A stretch of DNA of 64,000 nt from CAWAYH01 sp963786195 (GTDB lineage: Bacteria > Acidobacteriota > Vicinamibacteria > Vicinamibacterales > 2-12-FULL-66-21), in the NCBI GenBank assembly GCA_963786195.1, contig CAWAYH010000003.1, positions 186,001 to 250,000 on the forward strand, in the 5' to 3' direction. This document shows, in pieces, positions 26,185 through 35,997 of this stretch. Under the pieces are notes generated by a model. The model was given only the letters and a program-made list of their open reading frames with translations, made no database searches and was not told where the DNA came from. Position 1 is the first letter of the stretch. Each line of letters starts with the position of its first letter. Both the position numbers and the translations under genes were made by a program.

Positions 26185-27561
26185 ATGCGGGTATTCCACC
26201 GGCACCTCTCGCGGCGGCATGTCATCGTGTTTACCGGCGAGCTCCTCGTGATCTCCGTCTGGACGATGCTGTTCGTCCGGTACCTGGCGGCCGGTCACGA
26301 CCTGTCGGTCACCATCTGGATGGGCGCGCTCGTCACGGTGCTCTATCTGCTCTGCGCCTACTACTGCGAGCTGTACGATCTGACCGCGGTCCGCACGGCT
26401 CACGAGGTCGTGGTGCGTGTGCTCCGCGCCGTCGCGCCCGCCTCCGTGATTATCGCGGTGCTGGCCGTAACGCTCGCGGCACGCGTCCCGGCAAACGCGG
26501 CCTTCCTGGCCGCCGTCGGGGGTTTCCTCACGGGCATGCTGGCCTGGCGCCTCGCGTTCAACCGTTTCGCCCGGTTGCCGTCGCTCGGTGAACGGATCCT
26601 CATCATCGGCACGGGGCGTGCCGCGCAGACCGTTGCCCGTCAGGTACTGGCGCAACAGAACTTCGCGTACACCATTTTCGGATTCATCGACGAGGATCCG
26701 GCGCGCATCGGCGAGTCGATCGTGAATCCCCGAGTCGTCGGCACACCGGCCGACATCGAACGAATCGTGGCGACATACGGGATCGATCGAATTGTCGTGG
26801 GACTGGGGGACCGCCGAGGCCGATTGCCCGTGCGCGAACTCCTGAAGGCGAAGCTCCGAGGCGTCCGCGTCGAGGACGTGGACACCCTCTACGAACGCCT
26901 CACGGAGAAGCTGCTCATCGAGGATCTCCGGCCAAGCGCGCTGATCTTTTCCGATGGGTTTCGCGTGTCACGGCTGAAGCACGTGTCCAAGCGCGGCGTC
27001 GACATCCTGTTGTCGCTCATCGGTCTGTTACTCGCGACACCGGTCATGATTCTCACCGCCGCCGCGGTGGTGCTCGAATCCGGCTTTCCAATTTTCTACA
27101 GCCAGGAACGCGTTGGCGCGCGCGGCCGGGTGTTCACGCTGCAGAAGTTCCGCTCGATGACGCGGAACGCCGAGCGCGGCGGCAAACCGGTGTGGGCCCG
27201 CGCCGTGGACGACCGCGTCACGTTCGTTGGCCGCATCATCCGGAAGCTTCGCATCGACGAACTGCCGCAGTTGTGGAACGTCCTGCGGGGTGACATGAGC
27301 CTCGTCGGTCCACGACCCGAGCGTCCGTTCTTCGTCGCGCGCCTCGCCGCGCAGTTCTCCTTCTACGAGTACCGGCACACCGTGCCCCCGGGCATCACCG
27401 GGTGGGCGCAGGTGAAGTATCCCTACGGCGGCTCGATGGAAGACGCGCTCGAAAAACTTCGGTACGACCTGTACTACATCAAGCACATGTCCGTGCTGTT
27501 CGACCTGGCCATTCTCTTCGACACGGTCAAGGTCGTGTTGTTCGCCAAGGGGGCCAGGTGA
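26185..27561 (+). CDS. Exopolysaccharide polyprenyl glycosylphosphotransferase
   Basis: 458 residues. Four N-terminal TM helices, a CoA-binding-like Rossmann region (ERILIIGTGRAAQTVARQVL, FGFIDEDP) and the C-terminal sugar-transferase domain. That domain has KRGVDILLSLIGLLLATP, FYSQERVGARGRVFTLQKFRSM, KLRIDELPQLWNVLRGDMSLVGPRPERP and ITGWAQVKYPYG. It transfers the first sugar phosphate to undecaprenyl phosphate and so starts each EPS repeat unit. It resembles the sugar transferase found in XrtA/PEP-CTERM-associated EPS loci. Confidence 0.9.
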   Translation: MRVFHRHLSRRHVIVFTGELLVISVWTMLFVRYLAAGHDLSVTIWMGALVTVLYLLCAYYCELYDLTAVRTAHEVVVRVLRAVAPASVIIAVLAVTLAARVPANAAFLAAVGGFLTGMLAWRLAFNRFARLPSLGERILIIGTGRAAQTVARQVLAQQNFAYTIFGFIDEDPARIGESIVNPRVVGTPADIERIVATYGIDRIVVGLGDRRGRLPVRELLKAKLRGVRVEDVDTLYERLTEKLLIEDLRPSALIFSDGFRVSRLKHVSKRGVDILLSLIGLLLATPVMILTAAAVVLESGFPIFYSQERVGARGRVFTLQKFRSMTRNAERGGKPVWARAVDDRVTFVGRIIRKLRIDELPQLWNVLRGDMSLVGPRPERPFFVARLAAQFSFYEYRHTVPPGITGWAQVKYPYGGSMEDALEKLRYDLYYIKHMSVLFDLAILFDTVKVVLFAKGAR

Positions 27562-29120
27562 GCCCTGGAGGCCAGGTTGCATGGTACGAAGACCACCAGG
27601 TTCGAACCGTTGCGCTGAACGTCGGCGGGCGGTACGTCGGACTCGCCGTCGAACTCCTCCTCGGGCTCGTCATGCTGCCGGTCAACACCCGGTATCTTGG
27701 GCAGTCCGACTACGGGATGTGGATGCTCGCGGCGTCGATCGTCGCGTACTTCCCGGTCGTGGAGCTGGGCTACGCCGCGGCGATGGAACGATTCGTCGCC
27801 CATTATCGGGCGCAGCGAAACGCCGACGCCATCAACGAGATCGCCAGCACGCTCGTCTTCGTCTTCGCGGCGATGGGCCTGACGATGTTCGTGCTGGTCG
27901 CGACGTTTTCCTGGCACTTTGGCGGGTGGTTCGACTTGACGCCGGAGCAGGCGCGCGCCGGCAGCATCGTGCTCATGCTCGTGGCCGCGCAGTTTGCGCT
28001 GGGCCTGCCGTTTGCGATCTTCGGGGCCGTCGTCAATGGCTTTCAGCGGACGTATCTGAACAGCGCGGTGGGCCTCACGGTTGCGGTGACCGTCGCGGTC
28101 GTCAACCTGGTGGTGGTGTTCAGCGGCGGGGGACTGGTGACGCTCGTCGGCGCGCTGACCGCCACGCGGATGCTCGGCTACGTGGCGTACCGGCTGAATG
28201 CCTACCGCGTGTTTCCGTTGCTGCACATCCGGCCGTCGCTCTTCCGGCTCGCGCGGTTGCGCGAGGTGACGGGCTTCAGCATGTACATGCTGGTTCAGGA
28301 TCTGGCGAGCCGCATGAACTACGCCACCGATCCCATCGTCATCGCGGCCATCCTCTCGACCGGGGCCGTCGCGATCTGGACGGTCGCCCAGAGGCTCGCC
28401 GACGTCGTGCTGCAGCTGACGAATCAGTTGAACGACGTGCTGTTTCCGATCGTGGTGGATTGCGACAGTGCCCAGCGCAACGATCGCCTGAGGGACTTGC
28501 TGGTGCAGGGCACGCGGCTGTCGCTGGCGACGGTTCTGCCGGTTGCCGGCGCGCTCGCGATCTATGCCGAGCCCGTGATCGTCGGCTGGACGGGGGAGGG
28601 ATTCCGGGCGGGGGCGGTGGTCGTCCAGGTTCTGGCGCTCGTCACGCTCGTGCGTGTCGGCAGCGCGACCGCCGCGACGGTCCTCAGAGGGGCAGGGCAT
28701 CACCGCCTGCTCGCCGTGTCCAACCTGGTGGCTGCGCTCGTGAACGTCGGCCTCACGATCCTGTGGATCCGCTCCCATGGGCTCCCTGGCGTGGCGTTCG
28801 CGACGCTGGTCGCTCTGGCGATCCGGGCCGTCTGCGTCCTCATTCCGGTGGCGTGTACACGGGTCGGCGTGTCCCTGGGACGCTTTGCCGCCACGGCGAT
28901 TTGGCCCGCGCTCTGGCCCGCGACAGTGGTGCTGGCGGTCCTGGTACTGACGCGCGACAGCGTGGGTGCGTCGCTGGTTCGCGCGGTCCTGTGCGGTGCG
29001 GTTGGCGGGTTGGTGTACGGCGTCCTATTCGTCGGCCTGGCGATCGGTCGCGAGGACCGGGGCCGCTATATCGGCAAATTGCGGAGCATCGCGCGCTGGC
29101 CTGCTTTGGAAACAGCATGA
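27558..29120 (+). CDS. Wzx-type polysaccharide flippase (MOP superfamily)
   Basis: 520 residues with about fourteen hydrophobic helices and the N-terminal signature GGRYVGLAVELLLGLVMLPVNTRYLGQSDYGMWMLAAS. The C-terminal half carries ATVLRGAGHHRLLAVSNLVAALVNVGLTI, typical of Polysacc_synt_C. It should flip lipid-linked repeat units to the periplasm for the polymerase encoded further along. The GTG start overlaps the stop of the initiating transferase (GTGA), so the two are coupled. Confidence 0.85.
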   Translation: MSPGGQVAWYEDHQVRTVALNVGGRYVGLAVELLLGLVMLPVNTRYLGQSDYGMWMLAASIVAYFPVVELGYAAAMERFVAHYRAQRNADAINEIASTLVFVFAAMGLTMFVLVATFSWHFGGWFDLTPEQARAGSIVLMLVAAQFALGLPFAIFGAVVNGFQRTYLNSAVGLTVAVTVAVVNLVVVFSGGGLVTLVGALTATRMLGYVAYRLNAYRVFPLLHIRPSLFRLARLREVTGFSMYMLVQDLASRMNYATDPIVIAAILSTGAVAIWTVAQRLADVVLQLTNQLNDVLFPIVVDCDSAQRNDRLRDLLVQGTRLSLATVLPVAGALAIYAEPVIVGWTGEGFRAGAVVVQVLALVTLVRVGSATAATVLRGAGHHRLLAVSNLVAALVNVGLTILWIRSHGLPGVAFATLVALAIRAVCVLIPVACTRVGVSLGRFAATAIWPALWPATVVLAVLVLTRDSVGASLVRAVLCGAVGGLVYGVLFVGLAIGREDRGRYIGKLRSIARWPALETA

Positions 29121-29193
29121 GGGGCACAGGCGACGACCGCCGCATGCGGCAGACTCTGTCCAGGTGCTGATGGCACCGGGCGAGGAGAGACTG

Positions 29194-30444
29194 ATGTACG
29201 AACACTACTACAACCTTCGTGAGCGGCCGTTTTCGCTCAGCCCCGACCCTGAGTATCTCTATCCGAGCCGGGTGCACCGCGAAGCACTGGATTCGCTTCG
29301 CTACGGAATCGAGAGCCGGGCGGGGTTCATCGTGGTGACGGGGGAGATTGGAGCGGGCAAGACGACGCTGCTCCAGACGTTGCTGCGGGAGCTCGATGAG
29401 CGGACGATCGTCGGCCGTCTCGTGAACACGATGCTCGACCCGAACGAGCTGCTCGAATCGATCGCGCTCGAGTTCGGGCTCGACGTCATCGGCAAGTCGA
29501 AGCCGCTGCTGCTGCGCGACCTGGGGCAGTTTCTCGTGGAGGCCCGGAATCAGGGACGCCGGCCGCTCCTCATCATCGACGAAGCGCAGAACCTCGGCGC
29601 GCGCGGTCTCGAAGAAGTGCGGCTGCTCTCGAATCTCGAGACCGAGAAGTCCAAGCTGCTCCAGATGGTGTTCGTGGGGCAGCCGGGTCTGCGCGCGCTG
29701 ATCGGCGCGCCGGATCTCATCCAGTTTCGTCAGCGCGTCGCCGTCAGCTACCACCTGGCGCCGATGGCGCCGCACGAGACCGCCGCCTATATCGAGTTCC
29801 GGCTCAATCGTGCGGCGGCGGGCGTTCCACCACGATTCGCGCCCGACGCGTCGGCACTGGTGCACGAGGTCAGTGAGGGAGTGCCCCGGCTGATTAACGT
29901 CGTCTGTGACGGCACGCTGATTCTCGGATACGCGGAAGACCGTCCGCAGATCGACATCTCGCTCGTCCGGGAAGCCGTCGCGGAACTTCATGCCAGCCGC
30001 CTGCTGCCGGTCCACAGCAATCAGCCTGCGCGCTCTGGCCGGGCGGCTGCGCAGGCGGTGGGTTCCCCACAATTTGTGCAGAGTTCGACGCTGGTCTCAG
30101 CAACCCTGCCTGTCGGCGGGGGACTGGAAGCGTCCGCTCGTGCGGCTGCGGAGCTGACGGCCCAGACCGCGCGTCTGGCCGAGCGGGAACGCGCCATCGC
30201 GCAGCGCGAGCAGGAACTGACCGAGCAGAGGCGCGCCCTGGAAGCGGAAGTCCGCGCGTTCCGTGGTCTTCACGCCCGGCCTGGCCCGGCGACTGGCGCC
30301 ACGATGACGTCGGAGCTCCCGCGAGTGGATCCGGTTGCGCAGTCGGCCGCCGGTCTCTCTCCGGCCGTCTCCTGGTTCGAAGGGATCCGGCGGCGAGTAC
30401 GCCGTGCGCTGTCGGAGCCTGAGCAAACAGTGGAACACAACTGA
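29194..30444 (+). CDS. XrtA-system-type ATPase (ExeA/GspA-like AAA)
   Basis: 416 residues. MYEHYYNLRERPFSLSPDPEYLYPS is the hallmark start of ExeA-like and PEP-CTERM-associated ATPases. Walker A is GEIGAGKTTLL and Walker B RPLLIIDEAQNL, with a VFVGQPGLRALI sensor region. The C-terminal 130 residues are Ala/Arg/Glu-rich coiled coil (ERERAIAQREQELTEQRRALEAEVRAF). It probably acts at the inner membrane in assembly or regulation of EPS export. GAGGAGAG precedes the ATG. Confidence 0.85.
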   Translation: MYEHYYNLRERPFSLSPDPEYLYPSRVHREALDSLRYGIESRAGFIVVTGEIGAGKTTLLQTLLRELDERTIVGRLVNTMLDPNELLESIALEFGLDVIGKSKPLLLRDLGQFLVEARNQGRRPLLIIDEAQNLGARGLEEVRLLSNLETEKSKLLQMVFVGQPGLRALIGAPDLIQFRQRVAVSYHLAPMAPHETAAYIEFRLNRAAAGVPPRFAPDASALVHEVSEGVPRLINVVCDGTLILGYAEDRPQIDISLVREAVAELHASRLLPVHSNQPARSGRAAAQAVGSPQFVQSSTLVSATLPVGGGLEASARAAAELTAQTARLAERERAIAQREQELTEQRRALEAEVRAFRGLHARPGPATGATMTSELPRVDPVAQSAAGLSPAVSWFEGIRRRVRRALSEPEQTVEHN

Positions 30445-30456
30445 CGATCGTCGCTT

Positions 30457-31697
30457 ATGGAGATCCTGTTCTGGGTTTCGGTGTTCGTCCTCGCGTACGT
30501 CTACGCCGGGTATGCGGTGTTACTGGGCTGCTGGTCCACCCTTGCCGGTCGCGCCGTCGCGAAGCGCCGACCGGAGGAGGACGCCGGCGGATGGCCATCG
30601 GTGTCGGTGATTGTCGCGGCGCGCAACGAGGCGTCGCGGCTGCGTGCACGCGTCGCGAATCTTCTCGACCAGGACTATCCCGGCCCCATCGAGGTGCTCG
30701 TCGTCTCGGACGGGTCGACCGACGACACGCGCGGGGCGATCGTGAGCTTCGACGACCGGGTTCAGTTGCTCGAACTACCGCCCCGCGGGAAGCCGACGGC
30801 CCTCAATGCCGGTGTCGAGGCCGCGGCCGGCGAGATTCTCGCCTTCGCCGACGCGCGCCAGCAGTGGGCGCCCGACGCGATGGTCGAACTCGTCTCGAAC
30901 TTTCATGATCCGGACGTCGGCGCCGCCACGGGACAGCTGATTCTGGACTCGGAGCTCCGTCCCGACTGCACCGATTCGACGATCGGCGAGGCCGTGGGCC
31001 TCTACTGGAGACACGAGAAGTGGCTGCGGCGCCACGAGAGCCACGTCCGATCGACTCTTGGCGCGACCGGCGCGATCTATGCGTTGCGACGTTCGCTCTG
31101 GCGGCCGCTGCCGCCGAATACGCTTGCTCGACGACGTGCTCGCGCCGATGCGTGCGGTGCTGGCGGGAAAGCGCATCGTGTTTGACGAACGTGCGCGGGC
31201 GTTCGACCGCGCGGCAGCCAACGGCGCGGTAGAGTCACGACGCAAGACCCGGACGCTTGCTGGCAACTATCAGATCCTGGCGCTCGAACCTCGGCTGCTT
31301 CTCCCGTACTTCAATCCGATCTGGATCCAGTACGCCTCGCACAAGATCGGTCGCCTGGTCGCGCCGTGGGCGCTGATCGGTGCGCTGATCAGCTCCGCCT
31401 TGCTCGCGGCGGACGGTTGGATCTACGCCGTGGCACTGATCCTGCAGCTCGCGTTCTATGCCTTGGCCGCGCTCGGAGGCTGGATCGAAGCAGCAGCGCG
31501 CCGCGAGCCGACCCCGGCGAACGAGCCGACTCACGCGCACACGGACGGCGTCGGTACAAGGGCCAAGGCAAGCTGAACGCACGCGGCTCGGCGGCGTTCG
31601 CCGGCTCGCAACGGTTGCCTACACGTTCGTCATGATGAACTACGCCGCCCTTGCCGGTCTGATTGCAGTCTGTCGCGGCCGTGAGGTGTGGAGATAA
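30457..31697 (+). CDS. GT2 glycosyltransferase with C-terminal membrane helices (two frameshifts)
   Basis: An N-terminal TM (ILFWVSVFVLAYVYAGYAVLLG) precedes a GT-A domain: SVSVIVAARNEASRL, EVLVVSDGSTDDT, GKPTALNAGVEAA and a DAR acid site in place of DAD. A frame change near 31122 leads to LLDDVLAPMRAVLAGKRIVFDE (the EDxxL-type region) and RRKTRTLAGNYQIL, a QRR-like motif of processive synthases. A second change near 31570 gives a last helix ending AVCRGREVWR. It may be a processive or chain-assembling transferase. Confidence 0.8.
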
Positions 31698-31740
31698 CAC
31701 ACAAACGGAAATCCGAAGGTCAGAAAGGGCAATCACGAGC

Positions 31741-33171
31741 ATGGAGCGTCTTGCCTTCAGCGGCAGCCTGCGGCCGCGTGTCGAAGAGCTGAGCCGTCAT
31801 CGTCAATCCCCTGATCGCGAACCCACTAGTGATGAGGCGCCGCAGGTCGAAGCCGCTCGCGCCGAGTCAGGCGAGACCGACAGACCCGAACCCGACAGCC
31901 TGGCCTTTCGCGGACTGCTGGCCTTCACGCTCGTGCTCTTTTTCCGGCCCCAGGACTCGCTTCCTTTTCTCGAGCCGCTTCACCTCGCTGACGTCACCGC
32001 AACCTTCGCGCTCGTGGCGCTCATAGGAGGACGGCTGAGCCGCCGCGCGGCCGTGAGCCGGCTGACGCCCGAGCTTGTCCTCGTCCTCGCGCTCGGGCTC
32101 GTCATGCTCGCCACTGCGCCTTTTTCGGTCTGGCCCGGTGGCGCCGTCTCCGTCGTCACCGACCTGTACCTGAAGGTCGTCCTCGTGTTCGGCTTGATTG
32201 TCAACACGGTGACGACGCGCGAGAGATTTACACAGCTGACGACTGTCGTGGTGCTGGGGACATCGTACGTCGCCGTTCGTGCCGTCACCGACTACGCTCG
32301 GGGCGTCAACCTCGTTGAGGACGGACGCGTCTCGGGCGCCGTCGGAGGTCTGTTCGGGAACCCCAACGACATGGCGCTGAACATGGTCAGCTTTCTGCCG
32401 CTCGCTGTGGCGGTCGGATTGATTCGAGGGCGTCCGCTGCTCAGGCTGATTGCGCTCGGGGCGGTGCCATGGATTGCGGCCGCCATCGTGTTCAGCAAGA
32501 GCAGGGGCGGCGTCATTGGTCTGGTGGCGATGCTCGTCATGCTGTTGTATCAGCTGCGCCGCACGAACCCAGGAGCGGCCGTGCTCGCGCTCGTCGCGTG
32601 TCTCGCCGTGACGCCACTTCTGCCCGCCTCGTTCACCACTCGGATGTCGAGCATCGTCAACCCCGAGGAGGATCAGACCGGGTCGCGCGAGGCGCGCAAG
32701 CGACTGATGCGGGAGGCCTACAAAGCGTATCTCGAAAACCCGGTGGCCGGAGTGGGTGCCGGTCAGTTCGCCAACTACCTGCCACACCAGCGCGACGAAC
32801 CCTGGCGCGAGACGCACAACGCGGTGCTGCAGGTGGCGGCCGAGCTGGGCACGCTAGGACTGATCGTGTTCGTCCTCCTGATAGGCACGGGCTTCGTGGC
32901 GGTGTTCCGCGCCGCCGGGGCACTCCGGCGCGCGCGGCGTCGCGCCTCAGCTGCCGGGCCAGGGTCGTTGCGGGAGCTCGAGATGTTTGCGGCCGCTCTG
33001 GTCGCCAGCCTGACGGGATGGTTCGCGGCCGCCATGTTCGCGTCCGTGGCGTACTACTGGACGTTTTATCTCGTGCTCGGACTCGCCACGGCTTTTGGCG
33101 ACATCAGCGCGCGAGAGCTCGACGGCGTCTTCGAGCCCGATCGCGGACGGGTTCGCCCCGAGGCGGCATGA
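31741..33171 (+). CDS. O-antigen ligase/Wzy-like polysaccharide polymerase
   Basis: 476 residues, about ten TM helices, with the Wzy_C signature GGLFGNPNDMALNMVSFLPLAV, a large periplasmic loop with RKRLMREAYKAYLENPVAGVGAGQF, and RETHNAVLQVAAELGTLGL. These are typical O-antigen ligase domain landmarks (PF04932). It should polymerise flipped EPS repeat units. The long cytoplasmic N-terminal stretch before the first helix is unusually polar. The stop overlaps the next glycosyltransferase ATG. Confidence 0.85.
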   Translation: MERLAFSGSLRPRVEELSRHRQSPDREPTSDEAPQVEAARAESGETDRPEPDSLAFRGLLAFTLVLFFRPQDSLPFLEPLHLADVTATFALVALIGGRLSRRAAVSRLTPELVLVLALGLVMLATAPFSVWPGGAVSVVTDLYLKVVLVFGLIVNTVTTRERFTQLTTVVVLGTSYVAVRAVTDYARGVNLVEDGRVSGAVGGLFGNPNDMALNMVSFLPLAVAVGLIRGRPLLRLIALGAVPWIAAAIVFSKSRGGVIGLVAMLVMLLYQLRRTNPGAAVLALVACLAVTPLLPASFTTRMSSIVNPEEDQTGSREARKRLMREAYKAYLENPVAGVGAGQFANYLPHQRDEPWRETHNAVLQVAAELGTLGLIVFVLLIGTGFVAVFRAAGALRRARRRASAAGPGSLRELEMFAAALVASLTGWFAAAMFASVAYYWTFYLVLGLATAFGDISARELDGVFEPDRGRVRPEAA

Positions 33172-34136
33172 CGAGCGTCATCATTGCCACGCGGGACCGC
33201 GCGCCGCTGCTCGCCAGTACGCTCGAGGCGCTGTCGCGCCAGGATTGGCCCGCGGATGCATTCGAAGTCCTGGTGGTCGACAACGGGTCGGTCGACGACA
33301 CGCAGCACGTCGTCGCTGCAGCGGCGCGAACCGCGCCGATGCCCATCCGGTATCTCAGCGAGCCAAGGCCGGGTAAGTCCAACGCGCTGAACACCGCCGT
33401 GACCTACGCCCGGGGCGACCAGATCGTGTTCACCGATGACGATGTGCTCCCGTCGCATGGATGGCTCGCGGCCTACGCGCGAGCCTTCGCACAAACAGGC
33501 GCGGACTTCGCCGCGGGTCGCATTCTCCCGCTCTGGGAAGCGCCGGCGCCACGGTGGTTGACGCCGGAGCTGTACGGCGTGCTCGCGATCGCGGACGGCG
33601 GGACCGAGCGGCGCGTGCTCTCCAACGGCGCCGCGGACGTGGTGATGCCAATCGGCGCGAACATGGCCGTTCGCCGCCATGTCCTCGATCGCGTAGGTGG
33701 CTGGAACCCGGAGCTCGGAAAACTCCAGGGCACCTTGCGCACGGGAGAGGACCACGAGTTCGCGCTCAAGATGAGCGCCGCCGGTTTCGTCGGGGTGTAC
33801 GAACCTGAAGCCATCGTTCAGCATCGCGTCGCGGCCGATCGTCTTCGACGTGCCTATTTTCGGCAGTGGTTCGGAGACAACGGCGCGATTGTCGCCGCGC
33901 TGGAGCGCGAGTACCCGACCACCCAGAACTACCTGCTCGGTGTTCCGCGGTATCTCTGGCGGCAGCTTGCCGACGAGCTGATCGCCACCGGCCGGGCACT
34001 CGTCACGGGGAACGTCGACCGCGCGACGCTCGGGCGCATGCGGCTGGCGTGGTTTGCAGGGTATCTGCGCGGCCGCTGGGATCGACGCGCGCGCGTCACC
34101 GCGACTGGCCACCCCCGCGCGATTCCAAGGACTTGA
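33168..34136 (+). CDS. GT2 glycosyltransferase, 322 aa
   Basis: GT-A fold: SVIIATRDRAPLLASTLEAL, VLVVDNGSVDDT, RPGKSNALNTAV and the metal-binding VFTDDDVLPS. The acceptor half includes GEDHEFALKMSAAG and a helix-rich tail. It is clearly related to the next gene and to the leftward one at 44979, so three paralogues serve the same locus. The ATG overlaps the polymerase stop (ATGA). The linkage it makes cannot be read from the sequence. Confidence 0.85.
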   Translation: MTSVIIATRDRAPLLASTLEALSRQDWPADAFEVLVVDNGSVDDTQHVVAAAARTAPMPIRYLSEPRPGKSNALNTAVTYARGDQIVFTDDDVLPSHGWLAAYARAFAQTGADFAAGRILPLWEAPAPRWLTPELYGVLAIADGGTERRVLSNGAADVVMPIGANMAVRRHVLDRVGGWNPELGKLQGTLRTGEDHEFALKMSAAGFVGVYEPEAIVQHRVAADRLRRAYFRQWFGDNGAIVAALEREYPTTQNYLLGVPRYLWRQLADELIATGRALVTGNVDRATLGRMRLAWFAGYLRGRWDRRARVTATGHPRAIPRT

Positions 34137-35119
34137 TGCTCATGACCATCAGCGTCGTCATCGCTACGCACAATCGTGCGACCCTGTTGAACACTGCGCT
34201 CGAGCGCCTGCGCGGGCAGGAGTTCCAACCCGGCGACGAAGTCGTGGTGGTGGACAACGCCAGCACCGACAGGACCGCTGACGTCATCACGCGCGCGGCA
34301 GAAGTGTTTCCGGTTCGGCTGCGCGGCGTCTATGAGAAAACGCCAGGCAAGACCAGCGCCCTCAACCGCGGGCTGGCGGCCGCAGGTGGCGACATCCTGG
34401 CGTTGACTGACGACGACGTGCGGGTCGGCGACGATTGGATTGCGACCATCCGATCGTTGTTCAGCGACCCGACGGCGGCTCTTGTCGGCGGCCGCGTCGA
34501 CCCCGACTGGGAGTGCGAGGCTCCATCATGGTTGCGCGTGGAAGATGCCGGTCAGTATGGGCGGATGACCTCGCCGCTGGCACTGCTGCACTACGGGGAC
34601 GCGCAGGAGCTTGGAGTACGGAGCGCGCTCGGCGCGAACATGGTGCTTCGCCGCTCGGTGCTCGAGACGCTGGGGGGATTCGCACCGGACCTCACGCGAC
34701 GGCCAGGCACCCTGCTGAGCGGCGAGGACCACGACTTTTGCGAGCGCGCCGTTGCCGCCGGCTACCGGTGCGAATATCGACCCGAGCTGCGCGTCCGGCA
34801 TCGCGTGCCCGCCGAACGGCTGCGAATGCGGTACTTCTTGCGGTGGTTTTTCTGGTCGGGCATCACCCAGGCGATGATCGATCAGCACCATCCGAACCTT
34901 CCGAAACGCTCGTCGCGATCGCCGGCTCGGCACTACATACGTCGCCTGGCCGAAGCCCCGCCCCGGGCGCTGCGCCACGCGGTCCGCGGCCGGATGGCGG
35001 ACGCGGCGGCAGCCGCCGTGGATGGCGCGTTCGCCGCCGGATACCTCATGCAGCACGCGCGGGATCGGCGCGGCAGCCAACGGACGGCCGAGACGATGGC
35101 AAGCGGGGTGTACCGATGA
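34136..35119 (+). CDS. GT2 glycosyltransferase, 327 aa
   Basis: Same architecture as its upstream paralogue: SVVIATHNRATLLNTALERL, VVVVDNASTDRT, PGKTSALNRGLAAAGG, ALTDDDVRV and the late GEDHDFCERAVAAGY. Two in-frame ATGs (34136, 34142) are possible; the first shares its A with the preceding stop. It sits inside a tightly overlapped run (polymerase, GT2, GT2, methyltransferase), so the genes are co-translated parts of the same repeat-unit pathway. Confidence 0.85.
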   Translation: MLMTISVVIATHNRATLLNTALERLRGQEFQPGDEVVVVDNASTDRTADVITRAAEVFPVRLRGVYEKTPGKTSALNRGLAAAGGDILALTDDDVRVGDDWIATIRSLFSDPTAALVGGRVDPDWECEAPSWLRVEDAGQYGRMTSPLALLHYGDAQELGVRSALGANMVLRRSVLETLGGFAPDLTRRPGTLLSGEDHDFCERAVAAGYRCEYRPELRVRHRVPAERLRMRYFLRWFFWSGITQAMIDQHHPNLPKRSSRSPARHYIRRLAEAPPRALRHAVRGRMADAAAAAVDGAFAAGYLMQHARDRRGSQRTAETMASGVYR

Positions 35120-35997
35120 GCAATGGGTCATCAGCAGCCGCATCTTCGATCGACACCGCGGCGGCTCATTCGGCCGAGATCGCGCGCGGAGAGCGATTCG
35201 CGTTCGGCAGCAACTGGGCGCGTTTTCTGGCGCTCCTCGATGAAGATCGCATCCTGGCCGCGGAGCGCGGCTTGCAGGATCTGCTCGGAGATTCCAGGCT
35301 GAACGGCCTTCGATTTCTCGATATCGGCTCCGGCAGCGGCCTCTCGAGCCTCGCGGCCAGACGCCTCGGGGCGCGCGTGCACTCATTCGACTACGACCCT
35401 CAGTCCGTTGCCTGCACCATGGAATTGCGACGCCGCTACTTTCCCACGGACTCCGAGTGGACCGTGGAGGCAGGATCGGTCCTGGACGGCGACCGCATGC
35501 GCGCGCTGGGACAGTTCGACATCGTGTATTCATGGGGGGTGCTGCACCACACCGGCCGCATGTGGCAGGCGCTGGAGCACGCGGCGCTGCCCGTTGCCCC
35601 CGGGGGCAGACTCGTCGTGGCTATTTACAACGACCTCGGCAGCCGGAGCCGGCGGTGGCACCGGATCAAGAAGACCTACAACGAGCTGCCCCGTCCGGCC
35701 CGTGTCCCGTTCGCCGTCGCGGTGACGCTGCCTTCGGAGCTCAAGACACTGGCGGGCGCCGTCGCCCGGCGACGCCCCTCGGACTACCTGCGATCGTGGA
35801 CCGACTACCGCCGCCGACGCGGCATGAGCCGATGGCACGACATCCTCGATTGGGTCGGAGGCTACCCGTATGAGTATGCGACGCCCGACCAGATCTTTGA
35901 TTTCTACCGCGCCCGAGGCTTCACGCTCGTGAAGTTGAAGTGTGGAGGCGTGGGCCTCGGCTGCAACGAGTTCGTTTTCGAACGGCGTCAGCGCTGA
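35116..35997 (+). CDS. Class I SAM-dependent methyltransferase
   Basis: The Rossmann motif I is LRFLDIGSGSGLSSLAARRLGARVHSFDYDP. Motif IV-like FDIVYSWGVLHHTG and post-motif GGRLVVAIYNDLGSRSRRWHRIKK follow. It is the type often placed among EPS glycosyltransferases and probably methylates a sugar of the repeat unit. The ATG overlaps the previous GT stop. The last 10 nt overlap the 3' end of the leftward beta-helix gene, so the two transcripts converge. Confidence 0.8.
   Translation: MSNGSSAAASSIDTAAAHSAEIARGERFAFGSNWARFLALLDEDRILAAERGLQDLLGDSRLNGLRFLDIGSGSGLSSLAARRLGARVHSFDYDPQSVACTMELRRRYFPTDSEWTVEAGSVLDGDRMRALGQFDIVYSWGVLHHTGRMWQALEHAALPVAPGGRLVVAIYNDLGSRSRRWHRIKKTYNELPRPARVPFAVAVTLPSELKTLAGAVARRRPSDYLRSWTDYRRRRGMSRWHDILDWVGGYPYEYATPDQIFDFYRARGFTLVKLKCGGVGLGCNEFVFERRQR

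Noticed and set aside
27474..28778. 434-codon open frame opposite the flippase
   Set aside because: His/Arg/Asp-rich shadow of a GC-rich gene; no domain, and the flippase on the other strand is clear.
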